Made by a program: the position numbers and the translations under genes. The notes beneath the pieces are model-generated. The model did no database searches. It had not been told where the DNA came from and was given only the letters and a program-made list of their open reading frames with translations. DNA of 64,000 nucleotides from Carya illinoinensis (taxonomy: Eukaryota > Streptophyta > Magnoliopsida > Fagales > Juglandaceae), in assembly GCF_018687715.1 (NCBI RefSeq), contig NC_056760.1, positions 26,697,501-26,761,500 of the forward strand, in the 5' to 3' direction. Positions 23,817-35,103 of this stretch are shown in pieces. Numbering within the stretch: position 1 is the first letter of the stretch; each line of letters begins with the position of its first letter.

Positions 23817-25104
23817 TGATTGAGCTGAATTATTGCATTTTTAATGTTTTTGGAATCAATATATATTAATTCTTTCATTACTTTATCATTGGTTTTATAT
23901 AGAAAAATGAATAAATCAAAGTTGTGATTTTAATTGATTAAAAGCATGAATTTCTGCTCTAATTTTATCATCTGTTGATTAATATGGTTTATGGTTTATA
24001 TCGCTCGAGCGAAGTCAAGCAGATTCAAACGCTCAACTTTCGCTCGACAGTGGGCTCGAGCGAGTTACTGGAAAAGAGATCACTCGAGCGGAGGCATTTG
24101 GCCGCTCGAGCGAATTCAGGCAGAGTCTAACGCTCGATGTTCGCTCGACAGGCCGCTCGAGCTAACTTAGGCATAGTTGAACGATCGATGTTCGCTTGAC
24201 ACTCCGCTCGAGCGAATATCGCATTTTTACAGATCAGGGTTTATTCCACCGTCAGAGTATATATATGTTTTTTTTACATCTTAGGACGAACATTTGGCTG
24301 GAAAACTTGGTTTTGAGTAGAGAAACATTTAGAATTCATTATTTTCCATTGATTTTCATTCAGATTCGGAGAGGATGATTCATACAATCGATCATTCACG
24401 CAGCTACACAATTTCCACTGGATCATTCACTCACACTGCAGCAGATTGAAGAATTCCTTGAGGGGTCCGATTGCCACTGCAGTTCAGCCTCCTCCACCGC
24501 TTCGAATCTTCATTTCCATTCAATTGGCTTGATCTTTTCAATTCCCTACTTGCTATTTCATTTCAGTTTTGAGTTTCTGAATTATTTTGGAGAATTTTGA
24601 TTTAGACGTTTGGGTAATTTATTTGTTATTCATTTAATTCATGTTATTTATTTTTATCGCTTCGTTAAGCTTTCATTTTAATAGCGATTACAATTACGAT
24701 GGTTTAATTTGAGAATTTGTGATTTGAATATAATGATGAACCCTAGAACATTGATTTTGGGGCTTTTTCAATTTTCAGTGCATGTTTTGTCAATTACTTC
24801 CTAATTTAGTTTAATTCTTAATTTAGTTTTATTAATTTCTGAGTTTAATCTATTAGTCCTTTACATTCCAATCCGACAATCAAAATCTAAAAACATGAAT
24901 CTAGTCCATGACTAGTACCCTTTTCCATCCATTGCACATACCATCATTTTATTTTCTCTTTGTGAAGTTTTTCACCCTTTTCAACGAGTTTGATTTTTAA
25001 GCAACTTTCTTTGAGGAGATGATCTAGAAATTTATTCCTAATTATTACACGACATCCTCCTGCACTTGGGATAGCTTTAGTGCTACTCATTTTTTAGTGA
25101 GTCA
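23817..25104 (+). mobile_element. Solo LTR 1 (1288 bp) inserted in LINE A ORF1
   Basis: Starts TGATTGAGCTGAATTATTGC and ends ...AGTGAGTCA with C-runs at both sides, consistent with a CCCCC duplication. It shares both ends and most of its right half (for example GCGACATCCTCCTGCACTTG-like sequence) with the solo LTR at 56829-58364, which has a clear 5-bp duplication. No internal coding region accompanies it. It carries an extra CGCTCGAGCG array not present in its relative. Strand is by LTR similarity and is nominal. Confidence 0.8.
23999..24222. repeat. CGCTCGAGCG palindrome array (about 51-bp units)
   Basis: Four to five degenerate units of about 51 bp, each starting CCGCTCGAGCGAA or similar and containing AACGCTCGATGTTCGCTCGA. 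The CTCGAG core is palindromic and recurs at intervals. It lies inside solo LTR 1 in an AT-rich background. Confidence 0.85.
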
Positions 25105-26127
25105 CCCCCCCCCCCCAAACAGTGAATGGACTTTGATTTTGAGTGCTTTTGGGTTCAAATGAATAAACTACCATTGGTATGTATGACCTGTGAGGTAGGC
25201 AGTCAAATTGGTGCATCAATTGGTAGGGTAAAAGCAGTGGATGTTGATGTTGATGTGATTGGATGAGGATGTTATCCAAGGGTGAGGATTGAAATGGATA
25301 TAAAGAAGATCATTGCGAGGGAAGAACTGCCAATTTGGTAAGAAAAAGAATATGGGTGCCTTTAACATACAAGAAGCTACCAAAATTATGCTTCAAATAC
25401 GAGAGAATTAGACATATAGATGGTGGTTATGATGGTGTGGGGGATAAATTGCAGTATGGAAGTTGGCTATGTACTTAACCTAGCTCTAGGAGGATTGGGA
25501 TCAAGAACAGGTAGTACCAAGGGAGTGAGCAGAGGGAGGGCAGTGAGTGGGAGCAAAGTAGAAAGGGGTGGGGAGAGGAGGGTTCTCAAATTATGTGACC
25601 CCAAAGAACCAGGTGGGAAAATCTAGAAATGGGGAGGATCTAGGGAGAGCTCGGAGTGAGGTGGAGGTTATAAGGGTGATGTGGAAAATGGTGGCTGTAT
25701 TGGAGGACCGAGTGTTTTACAAAAGGAGTTAATGTGGTGGAAAGCAGGGGGAGGGCGGGTCAGTCTCTGTGACTGAGCAGACAAGTTATAAGGTTAATAG
25801 GGACCATTTTGACAATTCTATAACTGTGAAGGATGGACCCGAGATAGGGGAGGTTGCAAGATTGGGCCAACAACCATCTTGTGTAGATCTACAATCAGTT
25901 GAGAATGGGGGGAAGATGGGGAAGGGGAGGTGAAATAGAGAGGCATGCAACACTGGTAATAAGAATCTGGGTGTTTCATCAAATGATGGGAAGAGAAAAC
26001 TGGTGGATGAGAATGAAGGCTATCAAGAGGAAGGATTGTTAAAGAAGAACATGCAAAGTGTCAGGGAGGTGGTAGGGGAGGATGAACCATTAATGGCAGA
26101 GGTTGTTTACCAATCCCACTATGTATT
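25105..26127 (+). pseudogene. LINE A ORF1, C-terminal part
   Basis: Similarity resumes with PLVCMTCEVGSQIGASIG, RVKAVDVDVD, RVRIEMDIKKIIARG and KRIWVPLTYKKLPKLCFKY, the second half of DUF4283 and the start of a zinc knuckle. The knuckle reads CFKYERIRH, so its second Cys is Tyr. The rest is a glycine- and serine-rich linker with stops, as usual for these ORF1 proteins. Confidence 0.7.
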
Positions 26128-26351
26128 ATGAAAATCTTAAGCTAGAATTGTAGAGGGCTTGGGAACCCTTGGATAGTTCAAAGCATTTACCAAATCGTGA
26201 AGGCAAAGAGACCTGAAATGGTTTTTTTAATTGAAACAAAAATGATAGCTATCAAGTTTGAAGGCATTAAGAAGAAAATGGGATGGGAGGGATGTTTTAT
26301 TGTTGATGTAAGGAGGAGGAAGGTTGGATTGGCCTTATTGTGGAGTAATGA
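26128..26351 (+). pseudogene. LINE A ORF2, endonuclease N-terminus
   Basis: Starts MKILS, stop, NCRGLGNPWIVQSIYQIVK, then FLIETKM. The MKILSWNCRGLGNP start of plant LINE ORF2 is clear, with Trp changed to a TAG stop. The metal-binding Glu region (ETK) is kept. Interrupted by gypsy A after LALLWSN; the frame continues at 31306 as EIKVEIVNYL. Confidence 0.85.
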
Positions 26352-27147
26352 TGATGGGCCCCAAGGCAGATCAAGTCTTAAGGATCAATTACAAGATTAA
26401 GAGCCACGAAGATTAAGGGAGCAATGCAAGAATTGGTGCAATCCAATTGGGATGAAACTAGCAAGAGCCCAACACACATGATGGGCTTGAAAGAATGAGA
26501 ACCAGTTTTGATCCACTTGATCCAAGCTATGGAAGACACAACTTGAGCCGATTGTTATTAAAGACCATGGACTTATTTATTTCATTGAAATGGCTTATTT
26601 TATTAGTCAAAAGAATTATTCTAGAATAATTGGGCTTGGGAGATGTCTAGCCCATATGTCTTATTTCTAATGAACTAGGGTTTTTGGGAAGGCCTTGTAT
26701 TTTGGCCAAGGGCATATTTGGAAAGTTATTAATTTATGTGAACTAGGGTTTTAGAAGTTACTGTAGCGCGGCACTGTTCACGCTACAGTACCGCGGCACT
26801 ATTCCTTTAGGGTTTTGGGAATTGTTTATTTAAGGCACTTGTAGCCTCATTTGAGAGGTAAGACATTTTTTATTGAATTTTCATTGTGAGTGAGTTTTCT
26901 CCTCGTGTTCTTAATTGAACTCTTGAACTTATCAAAGGTAAATCACAACCTTTGTGGCGTTCCTCCTTGTAATTTGGGTTCTTGAGACGGGATTTCATTG
27001 GGTCTAGATTTTAATATAATCTAGGTTCTTGGAACGAGATTTCAACGGGTCTAAATTCTCCATCCATAGACTTGAGTTTGGCGTTCTTGGGTTTGTTTTC
27101 CAATATTGTTGTTGGGTCTCAAAGCGAGTCGATTGTGGTTCACATTA
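26352..27147 (+). repeat. Gypsy A 5' LTR
   Basis: 796 bp. Contains a TATTTAAGG TATA-like box near 26827 and a stem ACTGTAGCG / CGCTACAGT at 26760-26789. Nearly identical to the 3' LTR. Confidence 0.92.
26760..26789. repeat. Hairpin upstream of LTR TATA box
   Basis: ACTGTAGCG, 12-nt loop CGGCACTGTTCA, CGCTACAGT: perfect 9-bp arms. The loop word CGGCACT repeats just after the stem (CGCGGCACT). It sits about 40 bp upstream of TATTTAA and is preserved in the 3' LTR. Confidence 0.9.
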
Positions 27148-28096
27148 TTTGGTATCAGAGCCAGGTTTCCAATCAGGTCTGATTCTATCTTTTTTTATTG
27201 TATCGTTAATTCTAGAGCTTCATTGTTCTAGGGTTGCACAAAAAAAAAAAAAAAGTGCAAAAATTCGAATTTCCTAGGGCTGCCAAATTATTCTATCTTT
27301 TGGGTTTCATGTTCATCATCATAGGGTGGCTAAATTCCTTGTTTGAGAGCTGTCAAAATTTGCATCATCTAGGGTTTGAAATTTCTAGGGTTTCATTGAT
27401 TCCCTTCTATTTCCTTATCAATTTGTATGTGTTTGAATTCAATTGTTTCATTATCACAATTGAATATTTCTGTTGGTGGTTGAATTGTTGAGAAAAGAAA
27501 AGAAAAAAAAAAAGGAAAGGAAAAGAAAAGAAAAGAAAGGAAAAGAAAAGAAAGAAAAAAAAAATCGAAAAAAAAAAGGCAAAAAAAAAATCCAAAATTC
27601 GAAAAAAAAGAAGAGAAAAAAAATGATTTTGGGTATAGTTGTTTGAAATACTTTGCCATATGAAATTGAGTCGTTTGGCATTGATTGAGCGTTATCTTTA
27701 AAGGGGCTGAATACATTTTTTCTAGTTGGTGTCTTGTTTTGTAATTACTCTTTCCCTCGTATAATTTCCTTGATTCTCGTGTCATTGTTGTTCCTTCCGT
27801 GTTTCTCTTGTTCTTGTTTCTTGGAGCTAATTGCAAGTTGGGATTAAACAAGGTTGCTTTGTCTTGATTTTGTTCAATTAGTTCTTTTATAACTTGAGTG
27901 TGAAAGCTCTTGAGGTAAAAGGCAAGAGAGTGTGAGATCATTATCGGAAAAAAGCCAATTAAGAGTGAAACACGAGTGGAGTGTCATTATTTGAGTGTAA
28001 ACACGTGAGGGAGAGCGTGTGAGGTCTTTTTCCACTAACATTCTTTTTTGTGCAGCACATACGATGTCTCATTAAAGTGACTCATAACTAAAGGGG
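27148..28096. other. Gypsy A leader, noncoding
   Basis: Primer site at its start, then a purine-rich A/G tract near 27490-27630 with overlapping low-complexity frames on both strands that I do not regard as genes. No gag start of normal size; an ATG near 28064 is followed at once by a stop (ATGTCTCATTAA). Confidence 0.6.
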
Positions 28097-28948
28097 ATGT
28101 CAGACAATTCATTCTTTTTATTGCAGTCCATGCAACAAAAATTTGAAAGGTTAAATTTGAAGTTGGGGGAAGTGAGGGATAAGATGGAACAACAAGGTGC
28201 ATTGATTAGAAATTTGCAAAGTGGGAGAGATAGGAGGAGACGTGAGCCTAGTATTGAGAATAGGTACAATAAGAATGAAGAGTATAGCGAGTCTCTTGTT
28301 GTTAGGCGTGCTCCCAATACAGAATTTAAAATGGATGGTATAGAACAGCAAAGAGAAAACATTTTTCGTACTAGATGCCACATCAACAACAAGGTATGTA
28401 GTATGATTATTGATGGAGGGAGTTGTACTAATGTTGCTAGCACTACTTTAGTTGAGAAATTGAATTTACCTACTTTGAAACACCCTAGACCATACAAGTT
28501 GCAGTGGTTGAATGATTGTGGGGAGGTTAAAATAAATAAGCAAGTGCTAGTTTCTTTTTCAATTGGGAGGTACAAGGATGAGGTACTTTGTGATGTAGTG
28601 CCTATGCATATTGGCCATATTTTGTTGGGGAGGCCGTGGCAGTATGATAGGAGAGTGATCCATGATGGGTTTAGAAACATGTACAGCTTTGAAAAGGATG
28701 GAAAAAGAATCAAACTTGCTCCTTTAACTCCAACACAGGTCCATGAGGACCAACTCAATTTGAAAAGTGAGGTCGATCAAAAAAGAAAGAAAGAAAGTGA
28801 AGTTGATAAAAAAAAAAAAAACAGAGAGAAAGTGAGATTGATGAAAAAAGAAAGAGTGAAAATGAGATTGAGAAAAGAAGAAATAGTGAGGCCAAAACTT
28901 CAAGAGAAGGAGAGAGTGAAGAAAAAACAGAGAGTGAAAAGGAAATAG
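28097..28948 (+). pseudogene. Gypsy A gag-protease remnant (283 codons)
   Basis: N-terminal part has a predicted coiled coil (FERLNLKLGEVRDKMEQQGA). Gag capsid and zinc knuckle are missing: the text jumps from VVRRAPNTEFK to GIEQQRENIFRTRC. The aspartic protease is present with IIDGGSCTNVASTTLVEKL and ILLGRPWQYDRR, forms known from plant gypsy elements. A Lys/Glu-rich linker follows, which shifts frame before the next ORF. Not a full-length polyprotein. Confidence 0.85.
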
Positions 28949-29073
28949 AGAGTGAAAAGGAAAAAGAAAGTGAAAAGAAAAAGGAGAGTGAAAAGAGTAA
29001 AGAGACTGAAGAAAAAAGAGAGAGTAAAAAGAGAAGAGATAGTGCAGAAAATGAGAGGAAAACAAAAAGAAAA

Positions 29074-30651
29074 GTGAGTTTTTATGCTAAGGCAAGTTTT
29101 AATACTAACGAACTTAACGTACCTTTGCCTAGTATTGTTGTTTCTTTGTTGCAGGGATATAAGATCATGATTCCTACTGGTGTGTTTAGTGGATTGCCAC
29201 CTATTAGAGAGATAGAGCATTATATTGATTTTGTGCCGGGTGCAACAATTACTAACCGACCCCTCTTTCAAGAACATGAGTCCTTGATACACTTGAAGGG
29301 ACAAGGTAAGTTGTTGACTAGAATGCATGCTAAGTGGGAGGAATGTATTGAGACTTTTCCTTATGAAATCAAATACACACATGGTAAGGAAAATCTTCTA
29401 TTTGATGCATTATCAAGAAGGTATGTCCTTATCTTTATTTTGGATACAAAGTTATTGAGACTTGAATATGATAAGAACTTGTTTGTTAATGATGATGGCT
29501 TGGCTAGTGTGTATGGAGTACGTAAGACAGCATCGTTTTCTTATTTATATAGACTATATTGGTACTTGTTTAGAGAGAAAATACTTTGTGTGCCTACTAG
29601 TCTTATGCGTGAGTTGCTTGTGCATGGATGTGGTCTGTTGGAAAATTTTGATATAAAGGGAATTTTAGACGTGTTGGATGACCATTGGTGGGAGTACTAC
29701 TTACCATTCATTGAGTTTGCATATAATTGGAATGGTCATTTTGGTGCAAAGAAAACTTTAGATGTGTCTCATGAACATTTGTGGGAGTATCATTTGCCTT
29801 TCATTGAATTATTGGATGAACATTTCTTTTGGCCTAAGATGAAAAGAGACGTCAATTGCATTTGTGGCATGTGCATTACATGTAGGAAGGCCAAGTCTAA
29901 GGTTTTGCTACATTGGTTGTATACAACTTTACCCATTCCTAGTAAACCATTGGTAGGCATATCTATAGACTTTGTTTTGGGGCTGCGTACAACTAAAAGG
30001 GGTAGAGATTCTATTTTTGTGGTTGTGCATAGATTTAGCAAAATGTCACATTTCATTCCATGTCATAAAATTGATGATACCACAAACATAGCTAACTTAT
30101 TTTTCAGGGGGATAGTGCGACTTCATGGTGTACCTAGGAGTATTGTTTCTAATACTCAGCTCTTATGCACTGTTCTTCATAAGAATTTAAAAACTTGGGA
30201 GGATTGTTTGCCATTTAAAGAGTTTGCATATAATAGGACCTTGCATACTACTACTTCATATTCTCCTTTTGAAGTTGTTTATGATTTTAATCCACATAAT
30301 TATTTAACTCTGATACTTTTGTTTGCGGATGACAGAAGTAGCTTCGATGGACATTTCCAAATTCTTGATAAAATTAATGATATTTCATATCTCGTGGATC
30401 TTCGAGGTATGTATCATGTGTTTGCTATTTTCAATATTACTAATCTTTTTCCCTTTGATCCAGGTGGAGATTCGAGGTCGAATCCTTTTGAGGAGAGGGG
30501 GAATGATGGGCCCCAAGGCAGATCAAGTCTTAAAGGATCAATTACAAGATTAAGAGCCACGAAGATTAAGGGAGCAATGCAAGAATTGGTGCAATCCAAT
30601 TGGGATGAAACTAGCAAGAGCCCAACACACATGATGGGCTTGAAAGAATGA
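29074..30651 (+). pseudogene. Gypsy A deleted pol remnant, open for 525 codons
   Basis: The frame begins in the linker, reads HYIDFVPGATITNRPLF (start of RT) and then jumps to the end of RNase H (EECIETFPYEIKYTHGKENL, DALSRRY), so catalytic RT is gone. Integrase follows: CICGMCITC zinc finger part, GISIDFVLGL with the first catalytic Asp, FIPCHKIDDTTNIA, then a jump from RSIVSN to HKNLKTWEDCLPF, removing the second Asp and the Glu. Between residues 190 and 250 the words WEYYLPFIEFAYN and LDVxxEHxWEYHLPFIE are inserted from elsewhere. The ORF runs into the 3' LTR. Catalytically dead but open. Confidence 0.85.
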
Positions 30652-31300
30652 GAACCAGTTTTGATCCACTTGATCCAAGCTATGGAAGACACAACTTGAG
30701 CCGATTGTTATTAAAGACCATGGACTTATTTATTTCATTGAAATGGCTTATTTTATTAGTCAAAAGAATTATTCTAGAATAATTGGGCTTGGGAGATGTC
30801 TAGCCCATATGTCTTATTTCTAATGAACTAGGGTTTTTGGGAAGGCCTTGTATTTTGGCCAAGGGCATATTTGGAAAGTTATTAATTTATGTGAACTAGG
30901 GTTTTAGAAGTTACTGTAGCGCGGCACTGTTCACGCTACAGTACCGCGGCACTATTCCTTTAGGGTTTTGGGAATTGTTTATTTAAGGCACTTGTAGCCT
31001 CATTTGAGAGGTAAGACATCTTTTATTGAATTTTCATTGTGAGTGAGTTTTCTCCTCGTGTTCTTAATTGAACTCTTGAACTTATCAAAGGTAAATCACA
31101 ACCTTTGTGGCGTTCCTCCTTGTAATTTGGGTTCTTGAGACGGGATTTCATTGGGTCTAGATTTTAATATAATCTAGGTTCTTGGAACGAGATTTCAACG
31201 GGTCTAAATTCTCCATCCATAGACTTGAGTTTGGCGTTCTTGGGTTTGTTTTCCAATATTGTTGTTGGGTCTCAAAGCGAGTCGATTGGGGTTCACATCA
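30504..31300 (+). repeat. Gypsy A 3' LTR
   Basis: 797 bp, nearly identical to 26352-27147, preceded by a polypurine tract at 30491-30503 and followed by the AATGA target duplication. Confidence 0.93.
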
Positions 31301-31305
31301 AATGA

Positions 31306-31900
31306 GATTAAGGTAGAAATAGTAAACTATCTCATTTCCATATTAATGCAATGGTATGGTGAGGAAATGAATTTATCATGGTTGTTTACTGGCTTTTATG
31401 GACGTCCTAAACTTGTAAAAGAAAGCATTCATGGAAGTTGTTGTCATTGTTAAATCCATCTTCTCAGATGCCTTGGTGCATAATGGGTGATTTTAATGAA
31501 ATAGCCTTCCAACAGGAGAAATGGGGAGGAAGCCTAGACCTGAATCACAGATAGATGACTTTAGGCAAACCTTTGTTGAGAATATTTTGTTTGATGTAAG
31601 ATGGGAGGGGAATCTGTTTACTTGGAGCAACAAACACTCTGATAGAACATTCACAAAAGAGAGGCTCGATAGGGCTGTTAGTAAATCTTCTTGGTCTGAG
31701 ATTTTTCAGGATGGGATTGTTAAGGTCTTGGATGCAAGCCAGTCTGACCATTAGGCTTTGTGTCTAGACTTAATCTCTACGATGTTGACTAAAAGAAAAA
31801 AGAAAAGAGTGTTTAGATTCAAGGAAAAATGGATCCTGGATAAGAAGGGAAGACCAGTGGTGGAATAGACTTGGGACATAATTAATGATGTAACAGACTC
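31306..31900 (+). pseudogene. LINE A ORF2, endonuclease C-terminus
   Basis: Frame fragments contain PWCIMGDFNEIAF (the GDFN catalytic motif of APE-type endonucleases), FTWSNKHSDRTFTKERLDRA and ASQSDH, the final motif. Several stops and shifts separate them. Continues the part at 26128-26351. Confidence 0.85.
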
Positions 31901-32099
31901 TCTCATGAAGGTGTAGTCAAAGCTGAATGTGTTTAAGGGTGATTTATGTAGATGGAGTTATCATAAGGAAAATGAAGTAGAGGCAATGCTACAGAAGAAA
32001 ACTAAAATGTTTAAAATGTTAAAACAATAGCTGGACAATGAGGGACCTCATAATGTGGAAGTGATTAGGTAGTTGCAAGAGGAGGTGGGAGTGTTGCTA

Positions 32100-33300
32100 G
32101 AATAAATGGATTTGAAATGGAGACAAAGAGCAAAGAGAAAGTGGTATCAATTGGGGGATAAGAACACCAAGTTCTTCCATTCTTGTACTTGTCAGAGGAG
32201 AAGGAAGAATCAGATCATGAAAATTATAGATTCTTTGAGTAAAAAAGTGACAGACCAGGAAGGGATGGAGGCCTTTTTCATGAGTATTTTAGTAATCTAT
32301 TTAGGTCTTCTAATCCTACAAGGGAGGCCATTCATATGTGCATCAGAGACATGGACCCAAGACTTACCAGTCAGATGAATAATGATCTTTAGAAGGTTTT
32401 TAATAAAGGTGAGGTGGAAGAGGCTTTAAAGCAGATGGTCCCATTGAAGTCCCCTGGACCCGATGGGTATGTTGCATGTTTCTACAAAGTGTATTGGAGT
32501 GTGGTGGGAGAGGAGGTGTCTAATGTCATTCTCAACTTCCTAAATAGTGATGGAGATCTAGAAAGTAGTATTAACAATACACTCATAGCTCTCATTTCCA
32601 AGGTGACTAATCCTACTCTTTCTAGTGGATGTAGACCCATAAGTCTATGTAATGTGCTTTATAAACTAGTTTCAAAGGTCCTAACCAATGGATTAAAGAA
32701 AATCCTCCCAACCATTGTGTCCCATAACCAAAGTGCTTTTATTTCGGAGAAGCTAATCACAGATAATGTGATGGTAGCATATAAGGCACTCCATACTATG
32801 AAAACTAGACAGAAGGGAGAAGTGGATAGCATGGCCCTGAAATTGGATATGACTAAGGCTTATGATAGAATAGAGTGGAGATATTTGGAGGCTGTGATGA
32901 GGAGGATGGGTTTTGGGAAAAAATAGATTTCTTTGGTCTTGAAGTTTGTCATTATGATTACATATCCAATGCTTGTAAATGGTGAACCTAGTTGTATCGT
33001 AAAGCCAACAAGGGGATCCCATTTCCCCTTACCTATTTATCCTTTGTGTAGAGGGGCTATCTTCATTGATTAATGTAGCGGAGAGAATAGGTGTTATAAG
33101 AGGGGTTGCTGTATCAAGAGGAGGTATAAGGATCAGTCATCTCCTTTTTATTGATGACTGTCTCAGTTTTGGTAGCGCTAAAATGGCTGAGTGGTAGTAA
33201 ATACAAGGGCTTCTGAAGCTATATGAAAGTGCCTTGGGCTAATGTTTGAATTTACAGAAGACCACCATATTTTTCAGTTCCAATACTGAAATGTAGATCC
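32100..33300 (+). pseudogene. LINE A ORF2, reverse transcriptase
   Basis: Reads LKQMVPLKSPGPDGYVACFY, LIALISKV, GCRPISLCNVLYKLVSKVL, NQSAFISEKLITDNV and LALKLDMTKAYDR-like motif A (here MALKLDMTKAYDRIEW). The RQGDPLSPYLF motif is ruined (FPLPIYPLCRGA) and the YADD box is FIDD. Dead. Confidence 0.85.
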
Positions 33301-34689
33301 GGTTGTAAATTAGAAACATGGCAGAGGTTTTTGTGTGTGGATGCTATGAAAGGGTACCTTGGTTTACCAATCATGGTGGGTAAATCAAAATACAAGACAT
33401 TTAGAAACCTGACGGAGAGGGTACGGTCCAAGATCAGTAGCTCGAAAAATACCTTTTTGTCTTAAGCAGGGAAAAAAGTGCTCCTTAAAGTAGTTGTTTA
33501 GGTAGTCCCTACCTTTGTAATGTGTGTCTTCAATATGCCTAAGAGATTGTACAAAGAAATAACATCCCTCATGGCTTGTTTCTGGTGGGGTCATAAACAA
33601 GAGGACAACAAGATCCAATGGAGAAGCTAGTACAAAATCAGTAACGACAAGTGGAGGGGTGGAATGGGATTTAGGGACCTAGAATGTTTCAACACAACAA
33701 TGCTGGAGAATGGTAAATAATCCATCCTCATTGGTGGCTAGGATTCTGAGAGAGAAGTATTATAGGCATGGGGTTGTTGGATGCAAAACCCGGTCATGGT
33801 ACCTCGTATATATGGAAGAGCTTATGTTCTACATTTGACTCGGTGAAAGAAGGGATGGTTTGGAAGGTAGGACATGGGACAAAGGTGTAGATTTGGAGAG
33901 ACAAGTGGTTACCACAACAACCCTACCCTTGAGTGCAATCACCCATTAAGATCCTACCAGGTGTGCTAAGGTGGATCAACTTATAAACAGTGAAGATGGC
34001 ACATGGAATAGAATCTGCTTAATGAAATCTTTTCAAAAGAGGAAGTGGAATTGATTACCAACATTCAGATTAGTAGGTGGGGTGCAAGGGATAAAATGGT
34101 ATGGGCACTCAAATGATGGAAATTTTTTTGTCAATAATGTTTATCACCTTGAGCATAAAAGGAAGAGAAGAAAGGATGAGGAAGCATCAAAAAGGGCCTG
34201 TGATGAGAAAGAATGGAAACTTATTTGGGGGCTTAATGTCCAAGGTATAGTCAAGCACTTCTTATGGAAGGCATGTCACAATCTGCTGCTACTAGAGTCA
34301 ACTTGGCTAAGAAACAAATTATCAAATCTTGTTTGTGTCCAATCTGTGAAAGAATCTACAATGCATGCTTCTGGAGCTACCCAGCAGCCTTGGATGTATG
34401 GGCTGAACCAGATAGTCTTGTTAAAAAATGGAGTAGTAATGAGGTTAGCTTCATGGATTTGTGGATGAAACTTAATGAACAGCTGAGTGTGGAAGAGGAG
34501 TTAGTTGCTTGTGTATTGAGGAAAATATGGCTCAGATGAAATGTATGGCTACTTGACAGCAAGTTTGCTGATCCTAGGTATGTGATGAAATTTGCTAAGG
34601 AGGGACTTTAGGAATTTATTTAAGCTAATGAACTACAACTGAAGATAAAGGGAAGGGGGTTTTGACAAAGGGGAGTTCGATGGGAGAAA
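33301..34689 (+). pseudogene. LINE A ORF2, connection and zf-RVT region
   Basis: Fragmentary similarity: WRMVN-like text near 33700, then EWKLIWGLNVQGIVKHFLWK with ACHNLLLLE near 34210-34290 and a CPIC zinc pair (CLCPICERI) in another frame. Frame shifts throughout. Confidence 0.65.
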
Positions 34690-35103
34690 CCACTTGGTCT
34701 GAGCATTAAAGCCAATTAGGATGCAATAATAGCCATCAAGCTTAAAAGTGTGGGGCTACGTGTTGTGATTTGTGACTCTAGTAGGGAAATTCTGGCTTGC
34801 CTGAGTCTAACAGTGAACCATGTTTAGAAACCTGCCATTGCAGAGGCTTTAGCCTTAAGAAGAGCTGGTTATCTTTGTGCAGAGTTGGGGCTATCAAATG
34901 TGATTCTAGAAGTGATAGTGAAGGCTACAAAATCTGAGGAAGATGTTTGGGTAGATTATGGCAACATAGTTGAAGATATTAGGATGTTATTAACAGAAAA
35001 AGTAGATTGGAAAGTCAGGTTTGTATATAGACAAGCTAATAACATAGCTCATAGACTCGCAATAGTTACTGATATACAGAAAGAAAACTGTTGTAATGAT
35101 TGA
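34690..35103 (+). pseudogene. LINE A ORF2, RNase H domain
   Basis: VVICDSSREILACLSLTVN, AIAEALALRRAGYLCAELGL, VILEVIVKATKSEEDVWVDY, FVYRQANNIAHRLA: the plant LINE RVT_3-type RNase H, with the AEA(L) and RQAN..AH signatures. One stop after NHV. Ends just before the A-rich tail. Confidence 0.85.

Larger units (their letters stand above)
26352..31300 (+). mobile_element. Gypsy A: young, internally deleted Ty3/gypsy element
   Basis: LTRs 26352-27147 and 30504-31300 start TGATGGGCCCC and end TTCACATTA/TTCACATCA. I see about three substitutions and one indel between them. The target duplication AATGA flanks it (26347-26351, 31301-31305), and excising element plus one copy restores the LINE A frame WSNEIKVEI. 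Primer site TGGTATCAGAGCC at 27150-27162 and polypurine tract AGGAGAGGGGGAA before the right LTR. Internal genes have lost gag capsid, most RT/RNase H and part of integrase, so it must have moved using proteins from another element. Confidence 0.93.

Noticed and set aside
23999..24222. CRISPR-like array of evenly spaced palindromes
   Set aside because: Units are tandem degenerate 51-mers without unique spacers, inside a plant LTR.
27393..27941. 182-codon minus-strand frame over the gypsy A leader
   Set aside because: It is mostly Phe/Ser/Leu from the A/G-rich tract read in antisense; a composition artefact.
28072..28758. 228-codon minus-strand frame
   Set aside because: It is antisense to the recognisable gag-protease frame and carries no domain.
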